From Candidatus Altarchaeales archaeon A3 (GTDB taxonomy: Archaea > Altiarchaeota > Altiarchaeia > Altiarchaeales > Altiarchaeaceae), in contig MTER01000160.1 in assembly GCA_002083985.1 (NCBI GenBank), positions 1 to 5,127 on the forward strand: a stretch of DNA of 5,127 nt, in the 5' to 3' direction. The position numbers and the translations under genes were made by a program. Shown piece after piece: positions 1 to 5,106 of this stretch; position 1 is the stretch's first letter, and every line of letters begins with the position of its first letter. The notes below the pieces were generated by a model. That model saw nothing but the letters and a program-made list of their open reading frames with translations. It searched no databases and had not been told where the DNA came from.

Positions 1-24
1 TAATTATAATTTTAGAAATTTAAA

Positions 25-112
25 AAAGCTCAATTTGTGAGGTTGTGAAGTATAATTCACATCGCTAACGATGTGGCCTACCTTTCCAGATACCAAACTA
101 CCCTACTATCCC
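25..112 (-). ncRNA. Possible structured RNA or tRNA remnant with a tRNA-like 5' half
   Basis: Read on the minus strand from 112, the sequence starts GGGATAGTAGGGTAG and continues TTTGGTATC. This closely resembles the acceptor strand, positions 8-9 and D-arm of the genuine tRNA-Pro at 241-314. No anticodon arm, T-arm or matching acceptor 3' strand (CTATCCC) follows. Instead there is a perfect 7-bp hairpin with a 4-base loop (58-75), a second hairpin TGTGAA/TTCACA (44-61, overlapping the first, so the two are alternatives), a weak CTCA/TGAG hairpin (30-43) and a run of six T on the minus strand around 24-29. It could be a small RNA with a tRNA-like 5' end, a 5' tRNA half, or a decayed tRNA. No clear TATA box lies upstream. 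The remainder of 1-240 shows no gene. Confidence 0.25.
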
Positions 113-240
113 AGCAATTCAGAATAATTCCAATCTATTTCAATCAGCATTTGAAAATGAAAAACCAATACACTCACAACTACTCATACATACCGATGAA
201 CTTTTAGAAATAACTTATCGTTGCTAAATTTTATAAAATT

Positions 241-314
241 TGGGGTCGCCGAGATTTGAACTCAGGTCTCTAGCTCCCAAAGCTAAAAGGATAACCAAGC
301 TACCCTACGACCCC
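241..314 (-). tRNA. tRNA-Pro (anticodon UGG)
   Basis: The minus strand folds into a full cloverleaf of 74 bases. The 7-bp acceptor stem GGGGTCG/CGACCCC is perfect, and the D-arm (GGGT...ATCC with the GG of the D-loop) is of archaeal tRNA-Pro type. The anticodon stem TTAGC/GCTAG closes a 7-base loop TTTGGGA, giving anticodon TGG at 277-279. The T-arm is CTGAG-TTCAAAT-CTCGG. The unpaired discriminator base is A (position 241 on the complement). The 3' CCA is not encoded, so it must be added by the CCA-adding enzyme. No intron is present. UGG can read the CCN proline codons by wobble. It lies 51 bases downstream of the S27e gene on the same strand. The flanking palindrome AAATTTTATAAAATTT (226-241) overlaps its 3' end. 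Confidence 0.96.
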
Positions 315-325
315 GACAAAATAAA

Positions 326-337
326 AAAATATAAAAT
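326..337 (-). promoter_or_regulatory. Likely TATA box of tRNA-Pro
   Basis: On the minus strand the spacer between S27e and the tRNA contains TTTTATATTTTTT, about 12-23 bases ahead of the first base of the mature tRNA. This is the right distance for an archaeal TATA box if the primary transcript starts a few bases before the tRNA 5' end, which RNase P would then trim. The whole area is AT-rich, so a chance match is possible. Confidence 0.35.
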
Positions 338-346
338 ACAAACCTG

Positions 347-360
347 CAAAACAAAAAATA
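347..360 (-). terminator. T-rich tract downstream of S27e
   Basis: Six bases after the S27e stop codon the minus strand reads TATTTTTTGTTTTG. Archaeal RNA polymerase commonly terminates at oligo-T stretches without needing a hairpin, so this is a plausible end for the S27e message ahead of the tRNA promoter. No stem-loop accompanies it. Confidence 0.3.
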
Positions 361-365
361 CGAAA

Positions 366-587
366 TTATAAATTTTTATCTAATATCTCTAAAATATGCG
401 CATTAGGTAGTTTTGTAATTGGATTTTTTACAAGTGCCGACTTGCCTCCTGTTGGAATTAATAACGGCGTATTACACGCTAAACAACCCACCTTTGTTTT
501 TGCACATCCGAAGACCACCTGTTTATTTCTGCATTTATTACACTGCACATACAAAAATCTGCTTCTTACTCTTCTGCTCTTGACCAT
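366..587 (-). CDS. rps27e: Small ribosomal subunit protein eS27 (S27e)
   Basis: This encodes a 73-residue zinc-ribbon protein of the archaeal/eukaryotic small ribosomal subunit. The two metal-binding pairs are C16-N-K-C19 and C35-L-A-C38, spaced as in the family. The flanking signature is also present: SRF at 9-11 before the first pair and PTGGK at 45-49 after the second. The protein is slightly longer than the usual 60-65 residues. The extra length is in the C-terminal third, where about ten residues (around ALVKNPITKLPNA) intervene before the family-like ending HILEILDKNL. An additional cysteine, C28, lies between the pairs. The ATG start is followed by the basic N-terminus MVKSRRVRSRF. No ribosome binding site precedes it, but a TATA-like box sits about 26 bases upstream, which suggests a leaderless message. 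It is followed by tRNA-Pro on the same strand. The usual partner L44e is not visible next to it. Confidence 0.95.
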   Translation of the reverse strand: MVKSRRVRSRFLYVQCNKCRNKQVVFGCAKTKVGCLACNTPLLIPTGGKSALVKNPITKLPNAHILEILDKNL

Positions 588-605
588 TTTTAAATTTTAT
601 TTTAA

Positions 606-621
606 TTTATTAATAAATTTT
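606..621 (-). promoter_or_regulatory. Likely TATA box of the S27e gene
   Basis: The minus strand reads AAAATTTATTAATAAA, centred about 26 bases before the S27e start codon. Since there is no Shine-Dalgarno-like motif before the ATG, this spacing fits transcription beginning at or next to the start codon. The 100-base gap between the GXGXG gene and S27e is almost pure A/T, so the exact box is uncertain. Confidence 0.4.
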
Positions 622-689
622 AACTTAATAAATTACAATTATAATATTAAATTTACAATCAATGTCAAAAACAATCAAAGCAATAAATT

Positions 690-2456
690 TTACAAAGTAT
701 AAATTTCGCCTCCTTCTCTTTCGCTGCTTTTGATTCCTTCCTTAATCCGTATTATTCCGTTTTTCATTCCTTTCCCGGCGATTCCACATATTCCTTTAAT
801 TAAAATTTCCCCGCCTTCCATTCTCTCGCCGATACTGTTTCCGGCGTATTTTTCAACCGTGATTTTTCCGTCCATCATTCTCAGTCCGACAAAATTTCTA
901 GCTGTTCCTTTAATTAAAATTTCCCCGCCTTCCATTCTCCATCCGACATAGTCACCATGGACATTTCCCCTGATTTCAATCCTGCCTCCAATCATACCTT
1001 CACAAACATTTCCAAAAGTATCTCTCTCAACGATGATATCTCCGTCATACATATTTTTGCAAAGATATTCTCCTGCATTTTTAACCGAAATTTTTCCATT
1101 TTTCATTTCCATCCCTATATAATCCAGATCTCTTTCAATAAATAATGTCTCTCCGTTTATTGCCATCTTTTCCGCTGCAACTGATGTTAAATAGCCCATA
1201 ATTGTTTTTTCCAGAATGGTTAAAGGAGTTACTTTATTTAAAATTTTTTTAATATCCTCAAGTCCTAAATTTACCTTTATAATTTCTTCCTTTGTTGCCC
1301 CTTTATATTTAAAAGCAAGTATTAATCGCTCAAAATTTTCATCCCTGTATTTTGCATCTTCTTTTTCATCCTGCCGGAGAATAAAAAATTTATCCGCAAA
1401 TTCACTTTGTTCTTTCTGTTTCTTATCTCTTTTACTCTCGTCTATATAGTCGATCCCTTCTATTTTCTTTATATCTACATCGCCGTAAATTTCCCACATA
1501 ACATTGCTCAATGGGATCTCATCGCTTTTTTTATTAATTATATTATTTTTTATAGTTGGGTTTTCTTTCTGATAGTTGAGGTCTTTAATTGCTTCCCAGA
1601 CATATCTGTCTATGACATCTTCACCGCTCAGCTCTTTTTTAAAGTCCTCTTTTTCAGTATTTGTTTTATTTGTATTTGTTTTATTTCTTTTTTCCCACTC
1701 GTCAATGTTTTTACCTGCTTCCTGAACATATCTGCTAATAACATCTTCATCCACCGATGACTTTCCTGTGAGCGAGGTCTTTTTAAGATACTTTTCAATC
1801 TCTTCTTTAGAAATTTCCGTGTTTGATTCCATTATTTCTTCAACAATGACATTCTCATTCTTACTCGCTGTCTTATCAGCTATTTTTGCCTCAATTTTTC
1901 CTCCACTTATTCCATCTCCAAGACACATCCCTGCTGTTCCGTCAATTTTAATATTTCCGTTTGTCATTCGCTGTCCTGCAAACATTCCGGTATTTCTAAG
2001 AATATGTATGTTTCCGCCGGACATCTTCATACCGACAAAATTTCCTCCGTTCTTTGCAGTCATATTTCCTTTTTCAAGTTCAATACCAATATAATCAATC
2101 GCTTTATCTGATTTCACATAGAAATTTCCCAGCGACTCTGCCGCAAGAGATGTTAAATAACCATAAACAAGTATGTATTTTTCTGTGTTCGGGTTTTTCT
2201 TATAAATTTTTATTCTTATAGAAATTAATCCGCCTGTTTTATTATCTGCAGGAAGTGATCCATCTTCATCAATCTTTTTTTCAAGAAACAGTAATATTTT
2301 ATTAAACAATTCTACATCTGACAAATTCTTTCCTATGGACTTTCCTAATTCCGGCAAAATGCTTTGGACGATTGCTTTTGTTATCTTTGTATTCTCAATT
2401 TCACGCAAAAATTTCTCAAAATGCACATTATGTTTGTCATCTGCGGTCATGTCCAT
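690..2456 (-). CDS. Two-module GXGXG beta-helix protein (FwdC / GltB C-terminal-like), function unknown
   Basis: This is a 588-residue soluble protein with no signal peptide or membrane segment. Residues 121-192 and 445-573 are series of about 19-residue turns of the form (Y/F)-x-G-x-x-M-x-G-G-x-I-x-(I/V), four turns in the first block and seven in the second. This is the GXGXG right-handed beta-helix known from the C-terminal domain of glutamate synthase large subunit and from formylmethanofuran dehydrogenase subunit C. Each block is preceded by a near-identical segment, GYLTSLAAE (99-107) and GYLTSVAAE (421-429), so the whole module looks duplicated. The N-terminal 60 residues are predicted helical and charged. 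The linker (about 193-415) is acidic/basic and low-complexity; it contains DVISRYVQEA (238-247) and DVIDRYVWEA (280-289), a 42-residue-period repeat. No cofactor-binding or catalytic domains of GltB or Fwd are present, so neither enzyme name is justified. A structural or scaffold role is only an inference. It starts 45 bases after atpD, probably in the same transcript. Confidence 0.85.
   Translation of the reverse strand: MDMTADDKHNVHFEKFLREIENTKITKAIVQSILPELGKSIGKNLSDVELFNKILLFLEKKIDEDGSLPADNKTGGLISIRIKIYKKNPNTEKYILVYGYLTSLAAESLGNFYVKSDKAIDYIGIELEKGNMTAKNGGNFVGMKMSGGNIHILRNTGMFAGQRMTNGNIKIDGTAGMCLGDGISGGKIEAKIADKTASKNENVIVEEIMESNTEISKEEIEKYLKKTSLTGKSSVDEDVISRYVQEAGKNIDEWEKRNKTNTNKTNTEKEDFKKELSGEDVIDRYVWEAIKDLNYQKENPTIKNNIINKKSDEIPLSNVMWEIYGDVDIKKIEGIDYIDESKRDKKQKEQSEFADKFFILRQDEKEDAKYRDENFERLILAFKYKGATKEEIIKVNLGLEDIKKILNKVTPLTILEKTIMGYLTSVAAEKMAINGETLFIERDLDYIGMEMKNGKISVKNAGEYLCKNMYDGDIIVERDTFGNVCEGMIGGRIEIRGNVHGDYVGWRMEGGEILIKGTARNFVGLRMMDGKITVEKYAGNSIGERMEGGEILIKGICGIAGKGMKNGIIRIKEGIKSSEREGGEIYTL
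791..939 (-). repeat. Exact 35-base direct repeat inside the GXGXG gene
   Basis: Positions 791-825 and 905-939 are identical over 35 bases. The offset is 114 bases, which is 38 codons or exactly two 19-residue helix turns. Both copies encode the turn core RMEGGEILIKG (residues 507-517 and 545-555). Identity down to third codon positions, where other turns differ, points to a recent duplication or gene conversion between turns rather than protein-level constraint alone. Confidence 0.9.
1591..1749 (-). repeat. Diverged 33-base repeat in the linker of the GXGXG gene
   Basis: Positions 1591-1623 and 1717-1749 match at 26 of 33 bases with an offset of 126 bases (42 codons). They encode the paired linker motifs DV-I-(D/S)-RYV-(W/Q)-EA. 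The period differs from that of the beta-helix turns, so this is a separate repeat family within the same gene, possibly a short helical interaction motif present twice. Confidence 0.75.
1657..1686 (-). repeat. In-frame 15-base tandem duplication
   Basis: GTATTTGTTTTATTT occurs twice back to back (1657-1671 and 1672-1686). It encodes the low-complexity linker stretch NKTNTNKTNT (residues 258-267). The unit is a whole number of codons, so copy-number change by slippage would vary linker length without breaking the reading frame. Confidence 0.85.
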
Positions 2457-2472
2457 TCCCTTATTGTACCTC
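2457..2472 (-). promoter_or_regulatory. Shine-Dalgarno-like motifs deciding the start of the GXGXG gene
   Basis: Two purine motifs precede the start on the minus strand. GAGGTA (2467-2472) lies 10 bases before the ATG at 2456. AAGGGA (2457-2462) abuts that ATG but is 6 bases before the next in-frame ATG at 2450 (Met3). Either Met1 or Met3 could be used, and the difference is two residues. The presence of such motifs here, unlike before atpD or S27e, fits an internal gene in an operon. Confidence 0.5.
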
Positions 2473-2501
2473 TATATTATTTCGTATTTCTCTCCCTTTG
2501 T

Positions 2502-3164
2502 TTATTCTTTAGGTTTATTTTTCTTCAGGTTTATATCTTTCAGCTTTTTCTCGGACTTTTTCTTAACGATTTTCAGGCGGAAGAAATTTTCCCTTTCTGC
2601 TTCTTCAAGTTTTGCCTTTATATCTTTTTGTGTTTTTAATAATTCAGGAATCAATATATGTTCAAGAGAATTTACCCTCCTCTTTGTTTTTATAATTTCC
2701 GATGCTAATCGTTTTATAGTTTCTTCTGTTTCAATAAGAGATAATAAATCCTTCTTTATATTCTCAAATCTATCTACAGAATTATCTATTGAAGAAGATG
2801 TCATCACAACCCCGTAGTCAATTTTTCCCATGTTTTTACTGTCAAGCTCAATTTTCGGAAGTTTTACTCCTCCAACTGACTCATAAGTCATATTAAGTTC
2901 AGGCATCGCACCGGCAGAGTCGCCAATTGTTTTCATTTCCAAAGGTCCAGCCATCGCATACGCCTTTATCAGTGATTCCTGCCCGCTTATTATATTTTCC
3001 TGAATTTGTGGCCTGACTTCTTTCATGTTTTTTGCAATTTCAAAAAGCCGCATCATTAAAGCATCTCTTTTCTTTTTAAGCAAACTGTGTCCCTTTTGTG
3101 CTAATTTTATTTTTTGCTTTATTCTAAGCAGTTCCATCCGAGTCGGACTGACTTGTTTTGCCAT
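2502..3164 (-). CDS. atpD: A-type (V/A-type) ATP synthase subunit D, central stalk
   Basis: This 220-residue protein is the D subunit of the archaeal A-type ATP synthase, a long coiled-coil rotor shaft that turns inside the A3B3 head and couples it to the membrane ring. Family signatures are the N-terminus MAKQVSPTRMELLRIKQK, followed by a basic helix to about residue 50, the second long helix from about 128, and KRRVNSLE at 161-168 with HILIPELL and EAERENFFRLK after it. The lysine-rich tail (201-220) is typical. An upstream in-frame ATG at 3209 would add 15 residues, but family proteins begin at MA(K/Q)QV. A TATA box also sits inside that extension, so the start at 3164 is preferred. There is no ribosome binding site, which suggests a leaderless message. 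In many archaea atpD closes the ATPase operon; here none of the other subunit genes is adjacent, and upstream lies a mobile-element tract. The GXGXG gene follows after 45 bases. Confidence 0.95.
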   Translation of the reverse strand: MAKQVSPTRMELLRIKQKIKLAQKGHSLLKKKRDALMMRLFEIAKNMKEVRPQIQENIISGQESLIKAYAMAGPLEMKTIGDSAGAMPELNMTYESVGGVKLPKIELDSKNMGKIDYGVVMTSSSIDNSVDRFENIKKDLLSLIETEETIKRLASEIIKTKRRVNSLEHILIPELLKTQKDIKAKLEEAERENFFRLKIVKKKSEKKLKDINLKKNKPKE

Positions 3165-3183
3165 TTTAAAAATTTTATATATT

Positions 3184-3191
3184 TTTATAAA
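3184..3191 (-). promoter_or_regulatory. TATA box of atpD
   Basis: TTTATAAA lies 20-27 bases before the atpD ATG at 3164, close to the canonical archaeal TATA position for a leaderless or very short-leader transcript. It lies inside the alternative 5' extension of the reading frame, which argues against the longer start. The end of the neighbouring inverted-repeat element (3215) is only about 24 bases further upstream, so native DNA around the promoter is short. Confidence 0.5.
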
Positions 3192-3310
3192 TATTTGAGA
3201 TTTGAGCATAGCGAAATTATTAGAGTTGTTGCGAAATAGTTTATGTGCTCTATTTTATATCATAACAATATATAAACCATCTAAAAAATTGTTTTTTATG
3301 CTGTAAAATA

Positions 3311-3478
3311 GTAACTTCTCAATAACTTGTGAGAAGATAACCTCGCTGTTGCTCGGATATTTTCAAAATCTATATGATTTTGAAAATGACAAAATATATT
3401 GTTTTGCACTTTTTGTATTTGTTTTTTATAAAAATGAGCCGTATAAAATTTATTCGCCCCAACTTATTGAGAAGTTAC
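3311..3478. mobile_element. Inner 168-bp MITE with 15-bp TIRs and 8-bp target duplication
   Basis: The ends are GTAACTTCTCAATAA (3311-3325) and its perfect reverse complement (3464-3478); similarity extends to 18 of 19 bases. The element is flanked directly by GTAAAATA at 3303-3310 and again at 3479-3486, an 8-bp direct repeat. Together these are diagnostic of transposition. No coding capacity is seen. Ends beginning GTAA together with 8-bp duplications are the known pattern of IS66-family elements, so a non-autonomous IS66 derivative is the leading guess, without transposase evidence here. It lies inside the outer element and is therefore the younger insertion. Confidence 0.8.
3359..3387. 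repeat. 12-bp perfect hairpin inside the inner MITE
   Basis: ATTTTCAAAATC and GATTTTGAAAAT are perfectly complementary around the 5-base loop TATAT. It is the strongest local hairpin in the gene-free tract and lies near the left third of the inner element. Such a stem could be a terminator in either direction or simply a structural part of the element. Confidence 0.7.
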
Positions 3479-3501
3479 GTAAAATATGATGGAAAAAATT
3501 T

Positions 3502-3596
3502 GAAATTATTAGACATGTTGCAAAATAACTTTTTCACCTTTAAATTTTATTAATTTTCACCTTTAAAATTTTTAATTTGCAACAACTCTAATAATT
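3502..3596. repeat. Second left-type end and short nested inverted repeat with internal direct repeats
   Basis: GAAATTATTAGA at 3502-3513 matches 3213-3224 exactly, and the following CATGTTGCAAAATAA is a variant of GTTGTTGCGAAATAG. It faces the right end of the outer element (3577-3596), so 3505-3596 alone forms an inverted-repeat unit of about 92 bp. Inside it TTTTCACCTTTAAA occurs twice (3531-3544 and 3554-3567). This may be a second minimal element, or the rearranged right part of the outer one. Confidence 0.55.
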
Positions 3597-3618
3597 AAAT
3601 TTTGGATATTAAATAATA

Positions 3619-3754
3619 GATGGCGTAAAAAATAAGTGACTTTTTTAGCAATACATAAATTTTAAGATTTCTTTTAAGTGAAATTTTTAAAATATTGCTT
3701 TTAATTTTTTTTATATAGGGTGATCACCAACAGTCATCCATTAATTACGCCATC
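3619..3754. mobile_element. Third MITE-like element, about 136 bp
   Basis: GATGGCGTAA (3619-3628) and its perfect reverse complement (3745-3754) bound the stretch. Imperfect similarity extends inward to about 20 of 26 bases with a shared TGACT block. The flanks AATAATA (3612-3618) and AATACTA (3755-3761) could be a degenerate target duplication. Internally there are AGCAATA/TATTGCT arms (3647-3653 and 3694-3700) and a perfect palindrome GGTGATCACC (3719-3728). There is no reading frame. It ends 23 bases downstream of the traB stop codon, so it may also shape the 3' end of that transcript. Its repeats are unrelated to those of the two neighbouring elements. Confidence 0.5.
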
Positions 3755-3777
3755 AATACTAAATTTATTCTAAAATT

Positions 3778-4950
3778 TTACCATAGCATCGGAAGCATAA
3801 AGCCCAGCGATATAAATGTTGCAATTGAACCACCAATACTTGTAAAAAAAAATATAAAAATAATTATAACAACCTGATTTCCCCATAAGTCTTTCCATTT
3901 TTTTATTTTGTGTAAATTTTCAAAATCAAAGACCTTTGGCGGACGAACCTTTGCTTCAACAAGTGCGGAAACCGTTCCGATTCCTATGCCAGGATGCATT
4001 GCTGTAAAAGGCGCCCCTATAAAAGTTGCCAATATTGTTAAAGGATGGGCAAACGCTAAAATCGCTCCGATTGCAGCAAATACGGAATGGTATAAAAACC
4101 ATGTGAAAGCCATATTCAAAAATACATCCATTCCTTTAACATACAATCCATAAACGAACATTACAGTAATAAGTAATAAAACTGAGTATGCAAAAATTTT
4201 GACTGAATTTCGCCCTTTCGGAATGTATGTAACTTCATTCATTAAATTTTCGTGCTGTTCGCTTGTTTTTTCGGAAAATTTTTCAAGGTTCTTTTTTATC
4301 CCTGCCAGATGTCCGCTTCCGACAACAGCAACAACTTTATTCCCCTCAACATTCAAAATTTTATTTGTCAAATAATAGTCCCTTTCATCAATTAATGTAT
4401 TTTTAACATTCGGAAAAGCGATAGACAATTCATCCATCATTTGTGACATAACATCTTTATTCTTCAGTTGTTCAATTTCTTCTGCTCTTAACTTTTCAGA
4501 GAAAAACAATGTTAGCAATATTAAGGAAAAGACCTTATATTTTTCAAAAACACTCATTTTGTGAGATGCTCTTTTCATAGTAATATTTATATCCCTGTCT
4601 GCTAACTCTATTGGAATGTTTAAATTTTTAGCAACATTCATTGCTTCGATCATCTCTGCTCCGGGCAAAATTCCCACATCCTCCCCCAATCGCCTCTGAA
4701 AATTTGAAAGGATTAAATTTACCAGAAACAGAGCGGTTTTACCTTCCTTTATAACCTTTGTTATATCTGTCTGTTTCCACTTCTCTTTATCATTCAAAAT
4801 TTCATATCTATGCTTGCATAATTCAACACATACTATCTCAGGTTTCTCTGCTTCAATAGTGCTTTTTACTTCATTTACACTTTCTTTGGATATATGAGCG
4901 GTTCCGATTAGTATTATTTCCTTGTTGTTTTTAATTAGTCGTTCTATCAT
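3778..4950 (-). CDS. TraB/PrgY family protein with C-terminal membrane domain
   Basis: This 390-residue protein has an N-terminal TraB domain and a hydrophobic C-terminal half. Family motifs in order are GTAHIS (16-21), VELC with an arginine three residues after the cysteine (42-48), GAEM (97-100), DRDI (118-121), DERD (188-191) and GSGHL (211-215). The paired G-x-x-H motifs (H19, H214) with a conserved Glu (E43) and Arg are the residues proposed as the active site in the TraB/Tiki superfamily, whose animal Tiki members are metal-dependent proteases. PrgY of enterococci blocks a peptide pheromone. The substrate in archaea is unknown. After residue 250 there are about four to five membrane segments (near 250-270, 276-300, 303-328 and 360-385), a region conserved in archaeal homologues and containing TAMHPGIG (316-323) and RPPKVFDFE (336-344). 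Membrane anchoring with a cytosolic TraB domain is likely, since there is no signal peptide. The ATG start has no ribosome binding site; an AT-rich TATA candidate lies near 4967-4975. It is monocistronic in this window. Confidence 0.92.
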   Translation of the reverse strand: MIERLIKNNKEIILIGTAHISKESVNEVKSTIEAEKPEIVCVELCKHRYEILNDKEKWKQTDITKVIKEGKTALFLVNLILSNFQRRLGEDVGILPGAEMIEAMNVAKNLNIPIELADRDINITMKRASHKMSVFEKYKVFSLILLTLFFSEKLRAEEIEQLKNKDVMSQMMDELSIAFPNVKNTLIDERDYYLTNKILNVEGNKVVAVVGSGHLAGIKKNLEKFSEKTSEQHENLMNEVTYIPKGRNSVKIFAYSVLLLITVMFVYGLYVKGMDVFLNMAFTWFLYHSVFAAIGAILAFAHPLTILATFIGAPFTAMHPGIGIGTVSALVEAKVRPPKVFDFENLHKIKKWKDLWGNQVVIIIFIFFFTSIGGSIATFISLGFMLPMLW

Positions 4951-5035
4951 CTTTTATGATTGTATTTAATTATTTAGAGGTTTAATAATTACTTTCGTAT
5001 GAAAGATTTTTTAATTCAGAATGTAAATTCATTTA

Positions 5036-5086
5036 TATTAGAGTTGTTGCGAAATAGTTTATGGGGGCTATTTTATACCATACTAA
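5036..5086 (+). repeat. Left end of the outer-type element, copy running off the window
   Basis: Positions 5036-5063 are identical to 3218-3245 (28 bases, same orientation). After a short mismatch block the match continues through CTATTTTATA and CAT to about 5086. It lies upstream of traB, as the first copy lies upstream of atpD. The other end is not in the window. The stretch 4951-5035 has no gene. Confidence 0.75.
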
Positions 5087-5106
5087 AAATACTTGAAGTA
5101 TTTTTA
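5084..5106. repeat. AT-rich hairpin just inside the 5036 repeat
   Basis: TAAAAATAC and GTATTTTTA pair perfectly around the loop TTGAA. It begins where similarity to the 3218 copy fades. It could be a bidirectional oligo-T terminator or a subterminal stem of the element. Confidence 0.5.

Larger units (their letters stand above)
3215..3596. mobile_element. Outer MITE-like element with 18-bp inverted repeats
   Basis: The stretch is bounded by AATTATTAGAGTTGTTGC at 3215-3232 and its perfect reverse complement at 3579-3596. It contains no reading frame of note, so it would be non-autonomous. Subtracting the 168-bp inner element and one copy of its target duplication leaves roughly 206 bp. The left end (3218-3245) recurs exactly at 5036-5063, and a variant end recurs at 3502, which supports mobility. 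No clear target duplication can be assigned because the flanking TATTA is nearly palindromic. The ...TGTTGC(A/G)AAA core is vaguely like IS6-family ends, but that is a weak resemblance. Confidence 0.65.

Noticed and set aside
442..702. Plus-strand open frame of 86 codons over S27e
   Set aside because: It is antisense to an unambiguous ribosomal protein gene, and its C-terminal part is a translation of pure AT spacer.
1407..2094. Plus-strand open frames inside the GXGXG gene
   Set aside because: They are antisense to a coherent repeat protein and are hydrophobic, low-complexity translations without start signals.
690..2456. Calling the GXGXG gene glutamate synthase or formylmethanofuran dehydrogenase subunit C
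   Set aside because: Only the beta-helix repeats are shared. The synthase domains are missing, no fwd or glt partner genes are adjacent, and the two-module layout differs from both.
2335..2817. Plus-strand open frame of 160 codons spanning the atpD/GXGXG junction
   Set aside because: It overlaps two well-supported minus-strand genes, has a phenylalanine/serine-rich composition typical of an antisense shadow in AT-rich DNA, and shows no family motif.
3165..3209. Upstream ATG extending atpD by 15 residues
   Set aside because: The extension is not part of the family N-terminus and covers the TATA box; MAKQVSPTR is the conserved beginning.
3213..3760. CRISPR array in the repeat-rich gene-free tract
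   Set aside because: The repeats are inverted pairs of different sequences at irregular spacing, with no regular repeat-spacer units.
4992..5012. CTTTC-GTAT-GAAAG hairpin followed by six T as a plus-strand terminator
   Set aside because: The stem is only 5 bp and no plus-strand gene precedes it, so it is likely chance.
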